Notes: generated by a model not told the origin, from the sequence alone. A DNA stretch of 45,243 nt from Fibrobacter sp. (GCA_024398835.1 JAKSIK010000020.1:1-45243); one strand, 5' to 3'. Shown: positions 32,788-42,143, counted from the stretch's first letter. Translations and numbers: made by a program.

Positions 32788-34827
32788 ATGAAGAAAATTC
32801 TCCCCTTTCTCCTATTTGCGGCATTTTTATGCCACGGACAGACCGGTTTTGTCCGCAATGCAGAGGGCATCCGAGTGCCCACTGCCGCCACCATGGGGCA
32901 AGGATTTTTCTACCTAGGCGGAAGTTTTGAAACCATCAGCGACGGCGAACCCCTGGCCCTAAAAGGTTCCTTCAACGATGGACTTGGCCACAGCCACGAA
33001 ATGGAAAGCGACGTTCCCTCCTCCGGCGGAGCGGTGCAACTAGCTTACGGCGCCCTGGATTATTTTGACATCGGCCTCTACCTCCCTGTCTACTACGAGG
33101 GAGACATTGAAGAAACTGATTTAGGCGGCATCGGTCTTGGAGATTTACAGATTTCCTTCAAAACCGCTTTGCAAACAGATTTTCCCATCATTCCCGCATT
33201 TGCCCTGGAATTTTTCGCCCCCACAGGCGCGCGCAGCATTGGCTTTAGGCCCCGCCATGTCTGGTTCATCGATTCTAGCGACCCCTCCTACGCCTACACT
33301 GCCGGAGAATGGGCTATTGCCGCAAACCTGTACCTCACCATCCATTTTTCCAAGATTCTCCACTGGCATAACCATGCCGCCTATTTGAGAAATTTTGGAA
33401 ATGGAAATAATGCGCTCCTCTACGGCACGGGCTTCGAGCTTTTCCCCAAAAAAATGATATCTGTCATCGTGGAAGCCTCCGGAGAAGCGATTCTACGGAA
33501 GAACAACATGGGATCTCATTTCTTAAATGATCCGCTGCGACTCACACCCGGTGTCAGAGTACATCTTCCCAGCAGTTTGGACTTGACTATCGGTGCTGAT
33601 ATTGGATTGGATTTTATCCGCAAGGCCAAAGTGGAGCACGCCACATACGTTACTCGTGACGATGGCGAAAAACAATACCGTTACGCCATTCCTGGAAGTC
33701 CTAAAATCGCTATCAACGTCGCCCTCACCAAAACATTTGATTTCAGTTGGAAAGACGCGGACCGTGATGGAGTCTACGATAGGTTGGACATGTGCCCCGG
33801 AACCAACTTGGGCATGCAGGTCAACAGTCGTGGATGCCCGGTGGACGAGGACCAGGATGGCGTGCTGAACATCGTGGATGATTGTCCGGGAACTCCCTTT
33901 GGCGTATCTGTAGACTACTTCGGTTGCCCTCTGGACGCAGATGGCGACGGAGTTCCCGACTATCTGGATAAATGCGCGGGCACTCCCGAAGGCACCGCAG
34001 TAACCGCAAACGGTTGCATGATGGATTCCGATGGTGATGGCATCGACAACAATCACGACAAGTGTCCCATGTCTCGCCCCGGAGAAGCGGTAGATACAGT
34101 AGGCTGTGCGCTGGATGCAGACCGAGACGGCATTCCCAATACCGACGACTTGTGCCCGGGAACGCCCGAGGGATTGTCCGTCGATAAGAGCGGCTGCCCT
34201 CTGGATGACGATAAAGATGGCGTGCCCAACAACTGGGATTTGTGTCCCGAAAGTGCGCCGGGCGAAATCGTCACCGATAAGGGATGTCCCAAGGATAGCG
34301 ATGGAGATTTGGTGCCCGACAGTAAGGACGAGTGTCCCGATACTCCCGCAGGTTTCCCCGTAGACCCCAATGGCTGCCCCACAGATAGCGATAAGGATGG
34401 AGTACCTGACGCATTGGACAAATGTAGCGGCACCCCCAGGAACGCACCCATTGATTCCATTGGATGTCTTTTGGATACGGACAAGGACGGAGTTCCCGAT
34501 TATCTAGACAAATGCAGTACACTTCCCGGAATCAAAATCGACAAACAGGGATGCGCCATTGATTCCAAGCAGGATTTACAGGCTATTGCAAAGAGAGTTG
34601 CCTTCACTAAGGATAAAAAGCAGTTGACAGAACCTGGCTATGCAGCCATCAACGATGTCATCACCCTCATGCGCGAGGTTGAATTCAAATTAGAAGTCAT
34701 TGGTAGCGAAAAAGAATGCAACGCCATCGCCGATTATCTGGATATGAAAGGCTTCCGGGATGACAAGATTAAATTCACCATCCAGAACGGAAGCCTACAA
34801 TTCAAAGCCTTCGACACAGCAGAATAA
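32788..34827 (+). CDS. Outer-membrane protein with nine TSP type 3 repeats
   Basis: 679 residues, signal peptide MKKILPFLLFAAFLCHG. Residues ~18-325 form a beta-barrel-like region (GQGFFYLGGSFETISDGEPL and on; DIGLYLPVYYEG). Then nine thrombospondin type 3 calcium-binding repeats of ~30 residues (~328-600), each D-x-D-x-D-G-V-P-D then C-P-G-T-P-x-G-x-x-V and G-C-P; for example DADGDGVPDYLDKCAGTPEG. The last ~80 residues (VAFTKDKKQLTEPGYAAIND) look like a diverged OmpA peptidoglycan-binding domain without the usual NxxLSxxRA motif. GAGAGG precedes the ATG. Probably tethers the outer membrane or spans to the wall. Convergent with the Aas-like fusion gene. Confidence 0.9.
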   Translation: MKKILPFLLFAAFLCHGQTGFVRNAEGIRVPTAATMGQGFFYLGGSFETISDGEPLALKGSFNDGLGHSHEMESDVPSSGGAVQLAYGALDYFDIGLYLPVYYEGDIEETDLGGIGLGDLQISFKTALQTDFPIIPAFALEFFAPTGARSIGFRPRHVWFIDSSDPSYAYTAGEWAIAANLYLTIHFSKILHWHNHAAYLRNFGNGNNALLYGTGFELFPKKMISVIVEASGEAILRKNNMGSHFLNDPLRLTPGVRVHLPSSLDLTIGADIGLDFIRKAKVEHATYVTRDDGEKQYRYAIPGSPKIAINVALTKTFDFSWKDADRDGVYDRLDMCPGTNLGMQVNSRGCPVDEDQDGVLNIVDDCPGTPFGVSVDYFGCPLDADGDGVPDYLDKCAGTPEGTAVTANGCMMDSDGDGIDNNHDKCPMSRPGEAVDTVGCALDADRDGIPNTDDLCPGTPEGLSVDKSGCPLDDDKDGVPNNWDLCPESAPGEIVTDKGCPKDSDGDLVPDSKDECPDTPAGFPVDPNGCPTDSDKDGVPDALDKCSGTPRNAPIDSIGCLLDTDKDGVPDYLDKCSTLPGIKIDKQGCAIDSKQDLQAIAKRVAFTKDKKQLTEPGYAAINDVITLMREVEFKLEVIGSEKECNAIADYLDMKGFRDDKIKFTIQNGSLQFKAFDTAE

Positions 34828-34830
34828 ATT

Positions 34831-34919
34831 ATGAATGCAGAATGCTGAATGAATAATTATATCGGACGAAGTACTGTGTCTAAGACTAATTCCGCATTCT
34901 GCATTCTGCATTATGCATT
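34831..34919. repeat. Inverted GAATGCAGAATGC repeat between convergent genes
   Basis: GAATGCAGAATGCTGAATG (about 34834-34852) faces CATTCTGCATTCTGCATTAT and GCATTC (about 34893-34919), forming a large imperfect hairpin around ~40 bp. The words match the repeats at 13801-13842 and 43400-43420. It may serve as a bidirectional terminator for the two convergent genes. Confidence 0.7.
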
Positions 34920-37900
34920 CTATACCGTGATTCCCAACCGTTCTATGGCAATTTTTTTGCCACGCTGAATGTCAGCCTTGCCAGAACCAAGCTTTGGAAG
35001 CTCATCCACTTTTACCACATAGCTGGGAAGCATTAAAGGCGGTAGCCCCACCTGCTTCAGCATAGCCTTCATCTCGTCTTCCGAGGGGTCGCCACAATAG
35101 ACCAGAGCAATCTTTTCACCCTTGCTTCCATCGGGAACCGCAACCGCAAAATGCTCAATGGCATCAAACTGCGCATTCTCAGAAATCTTGAAGTCCACGG
35201 CACCGAGGCTCACCATCTCGCCACCCAGTTTTGCAAAGCGACTGTAGCGGTCCACAATGGTGATGAAGCCATCTTCATCGATGTGGCCCTTGTCGCCAGT
35301 CTTGTACCAGCGATGTCCATCAATAACCGCAAGCGCCTGCTCCGTACGCACAGGATCCTTCAGGTAGCCCTTCATCACCTGGGTTCCACCAATCAAGATG
35401 AGGCCATCTTCACCTAACGGCAATTCTTCCATGGTCTCCGGATCCACCACGCGGAACTGCGTTCCCGGGAGCGGCGCTCCCACTGTGCCGGGCTTGTTGC
35501 CCACCTGCACCGTCTTGAAATCATCCATCAAGGTATCGAAAGTGTTCACCGCCGCCACAGGCGTGGTTTCCGTACAGCCAAAGCCCTCAAAGATTTCAAT
35601 CTTGAACTTGGTGCGGTACAGTGTACGCACATCTTCACGAATCTTTTCTGCACCAGCATACACAAGTCGCAGGTTACCGAACATCAGCGGATGAACATGG
35701 CGACTGGTGCCCCACATTCTGAGGAATGTGCCCGTAGACACCATAACGCTCACCTTAAACTGCGCACAAATCCGGCCCACCAACCGCGCATCCGTGGGGT
35801 CCGGGCAAGTGGCAATGGGAATGCCCTCCACCAAGCACATCATGGTAGTGATGGAGAAACCGAAGGCATGGAACAGCGGGAGAATCCCCAGGAACACGTC
35901 TTCCGGTCCCGGATTCAAGGCGTGAGCGCACTGCTTGATTTCACCCATCAAATTCAAGTGGGTCAGTTCCACCCCCTTGGGTTTTCCTTCGGAACCAGAA
36001 CTGAAGATGACGGAAGCCACATCGTCCAAATGGACTTTCTTGATGAACCGCAGTTCCAGATACCAGGCCGGCAGGAACATCACCCGGAGGAAGTTGAGAA
36101 TCAAGGTAGGCTTCTTCAGTTCTTTCGCCAAATCCTCCATGTACAGCACGGAGTAATTCTTCAGGAGCGCATCCATATCGATGCCTTTCTTCTTCAGCTT
36201 CTCCACAAACATCTTGGCCGTCACGATGGTCTTCACATCCGCCACCTGGCAGCAGTAATCCATATTTTCGGGCGTGCTGGAATAATTCAAATTAGTGACG
36301 GTCTTCCCCACAATGAGGAGTGCCATATTTACAATGATTCCCGGGCCAGAAGGCGGAATCAACACGCCCACACATTTCTGATTCTTGGTTTTGGAATCCA
36401 AAAGCCGACTAAAGGCAAGGGATGCAGCTGCCATAGAGAATCCAGACAAATGCTTTCCATCGGGGCTGAACACCACCGGAGCGTTGCGCTTGCGTTTTGC
36501 AGTACGAATCCAGCTGTGTGGCAGCGGACGAAGTTGCCGGTCGTAAGCTTCCCAAGCGGTAATGGAAAGATCCTGTACCGCACGCATCACCTGCACGGGG
36601 TTTGAATTTTCAGGCATAGGCTTGCCATAGGCGATGGATACCACACGTCCGCCAGAATGAACGATGGACCTGTATCCGGCGCCCGCATTGGAGTAGGAAC
36701 TGCCCCACAAGCCCTGAATATAGAAGGGAACGATTTTCAGTTTTTCAACACCCGCAATGGCTGCACTGTAATCCAGACGGAAACGGGTCACATTCCCCGT
36801 TGGGGAAAGTGCATTTTCCGGGAACATGACCACAGCCTCGCCCCGAAGCAGAGCCTCGTGGGCCTTCTCCATCGCTTCCGCAGGTTTCGCCAAATCCAAA
36901 TCAATGACCTTCATCTGGGTTAGTAGCAAACGGATATACCACTTTTCATAACTCTGACGGCAAATCACAATGCGCAAGGGCCTGGGGTTGGACATCTGAA
37001 TCAACGCCCAGTCAATGTACGAAAGGTGGTTTCCCAGCAAAAGCACCGGTCCTTCCCAAGGCACATGCCTAAGTCCCTTCACGATAAACTTGTAGTGCAC
37101 CGTAAGCATGGTGCGGAGGAGCTGACGCAACATAGTCTGCGGCATGGCCCAGAGCGCCCAAATCGTTCCTGCCAGGCAAACAAATCCCAAAATGAAGAAC
37201 AAGTTCATCTTGTGGAGGCCAAGGAACTGGAGGGAACCAATGGCCAACACATCAAACACGATAATAGCCACATTCTGAGTGGCATTACTCAAAGCAAGAA
37301 CGTGGCCAGCCGAACGGGGCTTGGTGTGGTACAAAAGCATGGAGAGCATCGGGAGCATGTAGATGCCCGCACAGAACCCCAGGAGTGCAAAAGCGATGGC
37401 ATTATAAGGGCGCGGAATCATGGGGATAGCAAAAATCAAAGCCGCAGAACCCGCCGTTCCCAATGGAATGAGGCCCGTTTCAATAAAGGCTTTGGACATC
37501 CGCATGGCGTAGGCGCAACCCACAATGAGGCCAAGTGCCGCACCACAAATGGGATACGTCACCAAGCTTCCCTTGAAAATGGCTCCCGAATTGAATTCAT
37601 CCTGAACCACAAATACCATGAGGAAAATCATGACCCAGAACATGCTGAGGCCGATGATAGCCTGACGCAGGGCACGGTTCCGCCACGCCTTGGAGAACTT
37701 ACGCCTTGCAAAAAGCAAGTTCCAGTAACGCTTCCAGGGGAACTTCATCTCCTCGTCGTAGGCCCCGATGGGAGGCAAAAGTACTGCAAAGATGATGGAG
37801 AGGAAGGAGAGCCCCACAAAGGCATAACAAATGGGGAGCACCGCCTGGATGAGTTCGGCAAAATTCGTCGTAGCGGGAGCGAGTTTCTGGAAAGCGAAAG

Positions 37901-38366
37901 CGCTTACACCTCCACCAATCAAAAGGGCTACGAAATTAATAATCATCAATAAACCGCTACCAAACGCCAGGTAGCGAACGCCCATCAATTCTTTAAGGTA
38001 CCCGTAACGGGCCGGAGAATGGAACGCCTGCAGCACATAGAACAAGAGAGAGGCCACCACCACCAGCGGAAAGTTTCCCAAGAAGGCACCAAGAGCGAAA
38101 AGTCCTGCCACAGGAAGACTCAAAAGAGAGGTCTTCTGCAGAACGCGTTCTTTAGGATACTTGTCAGAGGCAAAACCCGCAGGCGTCAGCAAGAACACGC
38201 AAGGCAACAGATATATCAGATGCAACAGGTAGAACTGCCAGGAGGCCGTAGATGCAAGCCGCATGCGGTTGAACACCATCTCCATGAGACCCATCACCAG
38301 AGTAGAGGCGGCTATCTGGGTAAAAGCAAGCCCAAAATAGGGAATAAAACCTTTAATCTTTCGCAC
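34920..38366 (-). CDS. MFS (LplT)-PlsC-acyl-ACP synthetase fusion
   Basis: 1148-residue three-part membrane protein. Residues 1-~420: 12-TM major facilitator domain like the lysophospholipid flippase LplT. Residues ~425-620: PlsC/LPLAT acyltransferase with GNHLSYIDWALI (HxxxxD box, about 447-452) and VMFPENALSP. Residues ~640-1148: AMP-dependent acyl-ACP/CoA synthetase with VIFSSGSEGKPKGVELTH (about 785-800), GFGCTETTPV and YKTGDKGHIDEDGFITIVDR. Together they would import lysophospholipids, activate a fatty acid and re-acylate them (the LplT-Aas pathway, separate genes in E. coli). Start is GTG at 38366, and the ribosome binding site is weak. All three parts look intact. Confidence 0.94.
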   Translation of the reverse strand: MRKIKGFIPYFGLAFTQIAASTLVMGLMEMVFNRMRLASTASWQFYLLHLIYLLPCVFLLTPAGFASDKYPKERVLQKTSLLSLPVAGLFALGAFLGNFPLVVVASLLFYVLQAFHSPARYGYLKELMGVRYLAFGSGLLMIINFVALLIGGGVSAFAFQKLAPATTNFAELIQAVLPICYAFVGLSFLSIIFAVLLPPIGAYDEEMKFPWKRYWNLLFARRKFSKAWRNRALRQAIIGLSMFWVMIFLMVFVVQDEFNSGAIFKGSLVTYPICGAALGLIVGCAYAMRMSKAFIETGLIPLGTAGSAALIFAIPMIPRPYNAIAFALLGFCAGIYMLPMLSMLLYHTKPRSAGHVLALSNATQNVAIIVFDVLAIGSLQFLGLHKMNLFFILGFVCLAGTIWALWAMPQTMLRQLLRTMLTVHYKFIVKGLRHVPWEGPVLLLGNHLSYIDWALIQMSNPRPLRIVICRQSYEKWYIRLLLTQMKVIDLDLAKPAEAMEKAHEALLRGEAVVMFPENALSPTGNVTRFRLDYSAAIAGVEKLKIVPFYIQGLWGSSYSNAGAGYRSIVHSGGRVVSIAYGKPMPENSNPVQVMRAVQDLSITAWEAYDRQLRPLPHSWIRTAKRKRNAPVVFSPDGKHLSGFSMAAASLAFSRLLDSKTKNQKCVGVLIPPSGPGIIVNMALLIVGKTVTNLNYSSTPENMDYCCQVADVKTIVTAKMFVEKLKKKGIDMDALLKNYSVLYMEDLAKELKKPTLILNFLRVMFLPAWYLELRFIKKVHLDDVASVIFSSGSEGKPKGVELTHLNLMGEIKQCAHALNPGPEDVFLGILPLFHAFGFSITTMMCLVEGIPIATCPDPTDARLVGRICAQFKVSVMVSTGTFLRMWGTSRHVHPLMFGNLRLVYAGAEKIREDVRTLYRTKFKIEIFEGFGCTETTPVAAVNTFDTLMDDFKTVQVGNKPGTVGAPLPGTQFRVVDPETMEELPLGEDGLILIGGTQVMKGYLKDPVRTEQALAVIDGHRWYKTGDKGHIDEDGFITIVDRYSRFAKLGGEMVSLGAVDFKISENAQFDAIEHFAVAVPDGSKGEKIALVYCGDPSEDEMKAMLKQVGLPPLMLPSYVVKVDELPKLGSGKADIQRGKKIAIERLGITV

Positions 38367-38536
38367 ACCCCAAAGATAGCCATTGAAAAGCCAAGCGAAA
38401 ACCGTAATCTTACGAAAAAGTTATTTCGTAAGCGATGAGACTAGAATTTGCGAGTTTTTTGTAAGTTTTTTACCATTCCTTGTAAGTTTTCATGCATCCA
38501 TAGAGCCCCAATATCTTTTTTATATTGCCATCAAGT

Positions 38537-39307
38537 ATGATTCAAATCGCCAAAAAAGTAGTCTACCTCGCCCTCCTAGGGATTGCAGCATCCTTCGGGC
38601 AGAACCTATGCCCCAGGTTTCTGCTGGATAGTGCGATGGTAGTGAACATCGAGGGGCGATTCATCAACATCCAGCATTCCAGAGCAAGCGTAGATATTGA
38701 ATGGCGGCACCATCCCGAGGCGCTGGACACTTTCTTCGTGAACCTGCCAGACCAGGCGCCCTACAGGTTCATCACCGCGGGCAGTTACCGCTACATGGAG
38801 CTTACAGAGCCTAAGGCTAAACGCCAACTGGGCCTGCACCATCTAAAAGAGTACATCGGGAGCACTCCCCTCCGGCTAGACGACATGGAACTTCTCGCCA
38901 ACGGAAGCTTCCTCTGCAAGGATTCCTCGGACAAGAATCCGAAGGCATTCGCCACCGCATTCTCCAACATGTGGTGGAGCCTTACCGCAGACACGCTCCC
39001 TCAGCCTCAGGAAGTCACCATGAAGGGTGCCGGCAAAGAAGTCCGCTCCTTCACCATTGGCAGCTGGAAGGAATTTTCCGGCATCATCCTCCCTACCCTT
39101 ATCACCCTCAAAAGCGAAAAGTACAGCGGAAGCCTCTGGATTCGCTCCGCCTACCCCGTCAGTGCATTGAAAAAAGACCCCCTGGCGCAGAAAACCAAGG
39201 CTTACACTCCAGGGGAATACAAGGGATTATTTGGTAAAGTGACGACTAAAGGGGAAAGAAACATACCCCTGATACTCAAGCTGAACAAGGAACTGCTGGG
39301 CGAGTGA
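38537..39307 (+). CDS. Exported hypothetical protein, possibly LolA/LolB-like
   Basis: 256 residues with a signal peptide (MIQIAKKVVYLALLGIAASF, cut near FGQ). The body alternates strands and helices; HHLKEYIGSTPLRLDDMELL followed by ANGSFLCKD resembles the segment of LolA/LolB-type lipoprotein carriers and of Bacteroidetes DUF4292 proteins in which 'G.PL...dl..ll.G' recurs, but this is weak. No lipobox. The ATG at 38537 has no strong ribosome binding site. The 3' end overlaps the convergent barrel gene by 81 bp, the last 26 codons of each. Function unknown. Confidence 0.7.
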   Translation: MIQIAKKVVYLALLGIAASFGQNLCPRFLLDSAMVVNIEGRFINIQHSRASVDIEWRHHPEALDTFFVNLPDQAPYRFITAGSYRYMELTEPKAKRQLGLHHLKEYIGSTPLRLDDMELLANGSFLCKDSSDKNPKAFATAFSNMWWSLTADTLPQPQEVTMKGAGKEVRSFTIGSWKEFSGIILPTLITLKSEKYSGSLWIRSAYPVSALKKDPLAQKTKAYTPGEYKGLFGKVTTKGERNIPLILKLNKELLGE

Positions 39308-40216
39308 TCCATCATAGAAACGGTCACGTCCGCGCTTCATGGCGCCAACTTCCAATGTGATGTTTTGAAGGCCCTTGTTCCAGGAGAAATGAGGACCGCC
39401 CATCATGGTTCCATAGCTCAAAGCTTCCTTCTCTACAGAGCCACCGCTGCGGAGATAACCCGTACGGTAGTATATGGTCTCCAACATCAAGGCAAAATGC
39501 TCCGTCAAGGGAACGCGCCCATAGGTCATCACTTCGATCAAGAAATCACGGCTAAATACGGGAATGTTCCGCTTGTAGTCGTAGCTCTTGCCTGAAAAAT
39601 CCGTGCTAATATCAGAAAGAATGTAGTGCATGGAAGCGCCCAGAAGGGAGCCCCCTGCAAAAATGTACTCCAGACTCACTCCCATGTCAAACAACTGGGC
39701 ATAGTCAAAGGTGGCGGCCTCGCTCTGCCATACGTTGTCTGCAATATAGTCCGCATTCCAGGACTCTGCAATGCGGCCCTCCCCGGCCACATCGGCATTC
39801 ACCATCTCCAAATTGGAGTAGAAGTAAAGGAAGCTTTCGTAAACCACGTTGACTTCCACCTGAGGATTGGTCTTGAAGGGGCGAATTCCAAGTCCGACCT
39901 GATACCCCCCATAGAAGGGACTCGCCTCAATGGCAGCTTCCATCTTCAAGTAAGTAGGCGTACGCTCCATAGGGTCGCCGTAACTCAACTCATCCAAAGG
40001 TTCCAACCAAGTGTAATGGAGGTTCCCCATCAACTGCGGATACCACTGGCCCCACACGAAAGGAGTGTTTCCGACAAAGCTCCAAGACAAATTTGGCCCA
40101 TAACGGAAGCCATTCTGCGCACTCTGGTCGAAACCAGCTGCAACAGCCAGATTGGCAACAAAAGCCAGGCTAAACAGAATTTTCGCAAATGTCCTAGAGG
40201 TTTGCTTCATTTTCAT
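39227..40216 (-). CDS. Outer-membrane beta-barrel protein
   Basis: 329 residues with a signal peptide (MKMKQTSRTFAKILFSLAFV, then ANLAVAA). The mature chain is a succession of aromatic, Gly-rich strands (YGPNLSWSFVGNTPFVWGQW, FYGGYQVGLGIRPF, NPQVEVNVVYESFLYFYS, LVQLEYQGYVSFPF), fitting a 12-14-strand barrel. The expected terminal Phe is followed by five extra residues (SRHFTK region), and this tail lies inside the 81-bp overlap with the convergent gene. The start at 40216 is chosen for its position at the signal peptide; in-frame Met codons at 40210 and 40240 are alternatives. Ligand unknown. Confidence 0.78.
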   Translation of the reverse strand: MKMKQTSRTFAKILFSLAFVANLAVAAGFDQSAQNGFRYGPNLSWSFVGNTPFVWGQWYPQLMGNLHYTWLEPLDELSYGDPMERTPTYLKMEAAIEASPFYGGYQVGLGIRPFKTNPQVEVNVVYESFLYFYSNLEMVNADVAGEGRIAESWNADYIADNVWQSEAATFDYAQLFDMGVSLEYIFAGGSLLGASMHYILSDISTDFSGKSYDYKRNIPVFSRDFLIEVMTYGRVPLTEHFALMLETIYYRTGYLRSGGSVEKEALSYGTMMGGPHFSWNKGLQNITLEVGAMKRGRDRFYDGSLAQQFLVQLEYQGYVSFPFSRHFTK

Positions 40217-40294
40217 GTAAAATCTAAAAAATATTCGCACACACCGAGGGATATTTTCTTATTTTGAGGGTAGCAAAATCCAACAGGAGATTTT

Positions 40295-40732
40295 ATGAAA
40301 CTTTCTCATTTGTGCGTGCTTGGACTCAGCGCCCTCCTCTTCTGGGGCTGTGCCAACCGCTATTCCTCCTCTGTGCTTATCGAGCGCGGCGAAGGTCGCA
40401 AGGAATTTGAACGCGAATACTTCGTCACCAAGGAGAGCATGGGTATTGACAAGCACTTGAAAGACGTCTTCAAGCAGGGCTACATCGAAGAAGGCATGAC
40501 CACCGACATGGTGAACCTTCTCTGGGGACCTCCCGACAATGAAAACGCCGAAGGTACCGTGTGGGAATACAGAACCCGTGAAGGCGAACTCATCGTGAAG
40601 CTCTTCTGGAAGAAGCCCGATGTGGCTCGTTTGAAGGGTTATGAAGAGGAGTTGGTGCTGGATAAGATCGAGGGCGACCGCTATGGCGGCTCCGAACCCC
40701 CTGCCAACAAGCATTCCAGCAACTATGAGTAA
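40295..40732 (+). CDS. Small lipoprotein with a BamE/SmpA-like segment
   Basis: 145 residues, lipobox FWGC with Cys19. An N-terminal charged stretch is followed by GYIEEGMTTDMVNLLWGPPD and NAEGTVWEYRTREGELIVKL. This order (G-x-T-x-x-x-V-x-x-x-W/L-G-x-P, then W-x-Y) matches the BamE/SmpA/OmlA fold, in which such small lipoproteins act at the outer membrane. CAGGAGA stands 7 bp before the ATG. A strong terminator follows at 40781. Whether it belongs to the Bam complex is unknown. Confidence 0.8.
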   Translation: MKLSHLCVLGLSALLFWGCANRYSSSVLIERGEGRKEFEREYFVTKESMGIDKHLKDVFKQGYIEEGMTTDMVNLLWGPPDNENAEGTVWEYRTREGELIVKLFWKKPDVARLKGYEEELVLDKIEGDRYGGSEPPANKHSSNYE

Positions 40733-40780
40733 TAGGTTACAATGGTAGGTGAGCCGCGTTTGCCCACCTTATTGAAAGGT

Positions 40781-40806
40781 CGCCCCACAAAGGGCGGCTT
40801 TTTTTC
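40781..40806 (+). terminator. Rho-independent terminator
   Basis: CGCCC (40781-40785) pairs with GGGCG (40792-40796) over CACAAA, followed by CTTTTTTTTC. It separates the lipoprotein gene from tpiA. Confidence 0.88.
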
Positions 40807-40849
40807 TATATTAAGGCCCGTTAAATTTTAACCTCTCAAGGAGTCATTT

Positions 40850-41611
40850 ATGCGTCAGTACATCATTGCTGGTAACTGGAAGATGAACAAGACCGTTAGC
40901 GAATCCGTTCAGCTCGCTAAGGACATCGTTGAAGCCGTCAAGGACGTGAAGAAGACCGAAGTGGTCATCGCTCCGACCTACCTCGCCGCCGCCAAGGTTG
41001 CCGACGTGATCAAGGGCTCCAACGTGAAGCTCGCCATCCAGGACATCCACTGGAAGGACCAGGGCGCATTCACCGGTAAGGTCTCCGTCGACATGGTCAA
41101 GGAAATCGGCGCCGAATACATCATCATCGGCCACTCCGAACAGCGTCAGTACTTCCACGAAACCGAAGAAACCGTGAACCTGAAGGTGAAGAAGACTCTC
41201 GCCGCCGGCATCAAGCCCATCATCTGCATTGGCGAAACTCTCGACCAGCGCAACGGTGGCCAGCTCGAAGCCGTTCTTAGCACCCAGGTCAAGGGCGCTT
41301 TCGAAGGCGTTTCTGCTGAAGATGCCGCCAAGTGCGTTCTCGCTTACGAACCGGTTTGGGCTATCGGTACTGGTGTTACCGCTACCGACGAACAGGCTCA
41401 AGACACTCAGGCATTCGTCCGCTCCGTGGTTAAGGAAATCTACGGCGAAGCTGTTGCAGAAGGCATGCGCATCCAGTACGGTGGCTCCATGAAGGGCGCC
41501 AACGCTGCCGGCCTCCTCGCTCAGAAGGATATCGATGGTGGTTTGATTGGTGGTGCGGGTCTCAAGGCCAACACCTTCATGGAAATCATCGCCGCTGCCG
41601 AAGCCAAGTAA
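40850..41611 (+). CDS. tpiA: Triosephosphate isomerase
   Basis: 253-residue glycolytic TIM barrel interconverting dihydroxyacetone phosphate and glyceraldehyde 3-phosphate. Catalytic residues are all visible: K11 in GNWKMN, H95 in IIGHSEQRQ and E167 in AYEPVWAIGTG; the phosphate loop GGSMKGANAAGLLAQKDIDG is near the C-terminus. AAGGAG lies 8 bp before the ATG. Codon use is highly biased, as expected for high expression. secG follows 24 bp later, so co-transcription is likely, an arrangement seen in other bacteria. Confidence 0.98.
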   Translation: MRQYIIAGNWKMNKTVSESVQLAKDIVEAVKDVKKTEVVIAPTYLAAAKVADVIKGSNVKLAIQDIHWKDQGAFTGKVSVDMVKEIGAEYIIIGHSEQRQYFHETEETVNLKVKKTLAAGIKPIICIGETLDQRNGGQLEAVLSTQVKGAFEGVSAEDAAKCVLAYEPVWAIGTGVTATDEQAQDTQAFVRSVVKEIYGEAVAEGMRIQYGGSMKGANAAGLLAQKDIDGGLIGGAGLKANTFMEIIAAAEAK

Positions 41612-41635
41612 TTTTTCAAATAAGGAATCATTCTT

Positions 41636-42034
41636 ATGCAAACACTCTTTTGGATTGGAATCGTCCTTCACGTGTTCCTGTGCTTCTTCCTCATGTTGCT
41701 CGTCCTCATGCAGAACGACAAGATGGGTGGCCTCGCAGGTCTCGGTGGCATGACATCTCAGTCTGCCTTCTCCACCGCTGGTGCAGCAACATTCATCCAG
41801 AAGTTGACTCGTGGCGTTGCTGTAGTCTTCTTCATCGTGGTCTTTGCCCTCGGCCTCATCACCGCAAAGCAGGACCAGACTGTTGAAGAATCTGCCATGC
41901 AGAAGGCTTCCCGCGAAAGCGCTGCCGAACAGGCTCCTGCCGAAGTTCCGGCATTGCCAACGGAATTCGCTGCACCCGCAGCTGAAGCCCCGGCTGCCCC
42001 TGCAGAAATGCCTGCAGCACCCGCCGCAGAATAA
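41636..42034 (+). CDS. secG: Preprotein translocase subunit SecG
   Basis: 132 residues. TM1 (FWIGIVLHVFLCFFLMLLVL), a Gly-rich cytoplasmic loop (GGLAGLGGMTSQSAFSTAGA) and TM2 (AVVFFIVVFALGLITA) are the classic SecG layout in the SecYEG channel. The tail of ~55 residues is long and Ala/Pro/Glu-rich (PAAEAPAAPAEMPAAPAAE), unlike the short tail of E. coli SecG; such tails occur in Bacteroidetes. AAGGAA precedes the ATG. tRNA-Leu follows 25 bp after the stop. Confidence 0.95.
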   Translation: MQTLFWIGIVLHVFLCFFLMLLVLMQNDKMGGLAGLGGMTSQSAFSTAGAATFIQKLTRGVAVVFFIVVFALGLITAKQDQTVEESAMQKASRESAAEQAPAEVPALPTEFAAPAAEAPAAPAEMPAAPAAE

Positions 42035-42059
42035 GGATTATTCCTGAGGTTTTAACCTC

Positions 42060-42143
42060 GCGGTCGTGGTGGAATTGGTAGACACGCTAGCTTGAGGTGC
42101 TAGTGGGAGCGATCTCATGACAGTTCAAGTCTGTCCGACCGCA
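42060..42143 (+). tRNA. tRNA-Leu (anticodon GAG)
   Basis: 84-nt tRNA. The acceptor GCGGTCG pairs with CGACCGC (42136-42142), discriminator A at 42143. The anticodon stem CTAGC/GCTAG encloses TTGAGGT, giving anticodon GAG (42094-42096), which reads CUC/CUU. The long variable arm (GGGAGCGATCTCATG region) is class II, typical of Leu. The T-loop TTCAAGT is standard. CCA is not encoded. A small inverted repeat, GAGGTT/AACCTC, ends directly at the 5' side. Confidence 0.97.

Noticed and set aside
37026..37952. 308-codon plus-strand frame opposite the Aas-like fusion
   Set aside because: Low-complexity shadow without start signals or family likeness.
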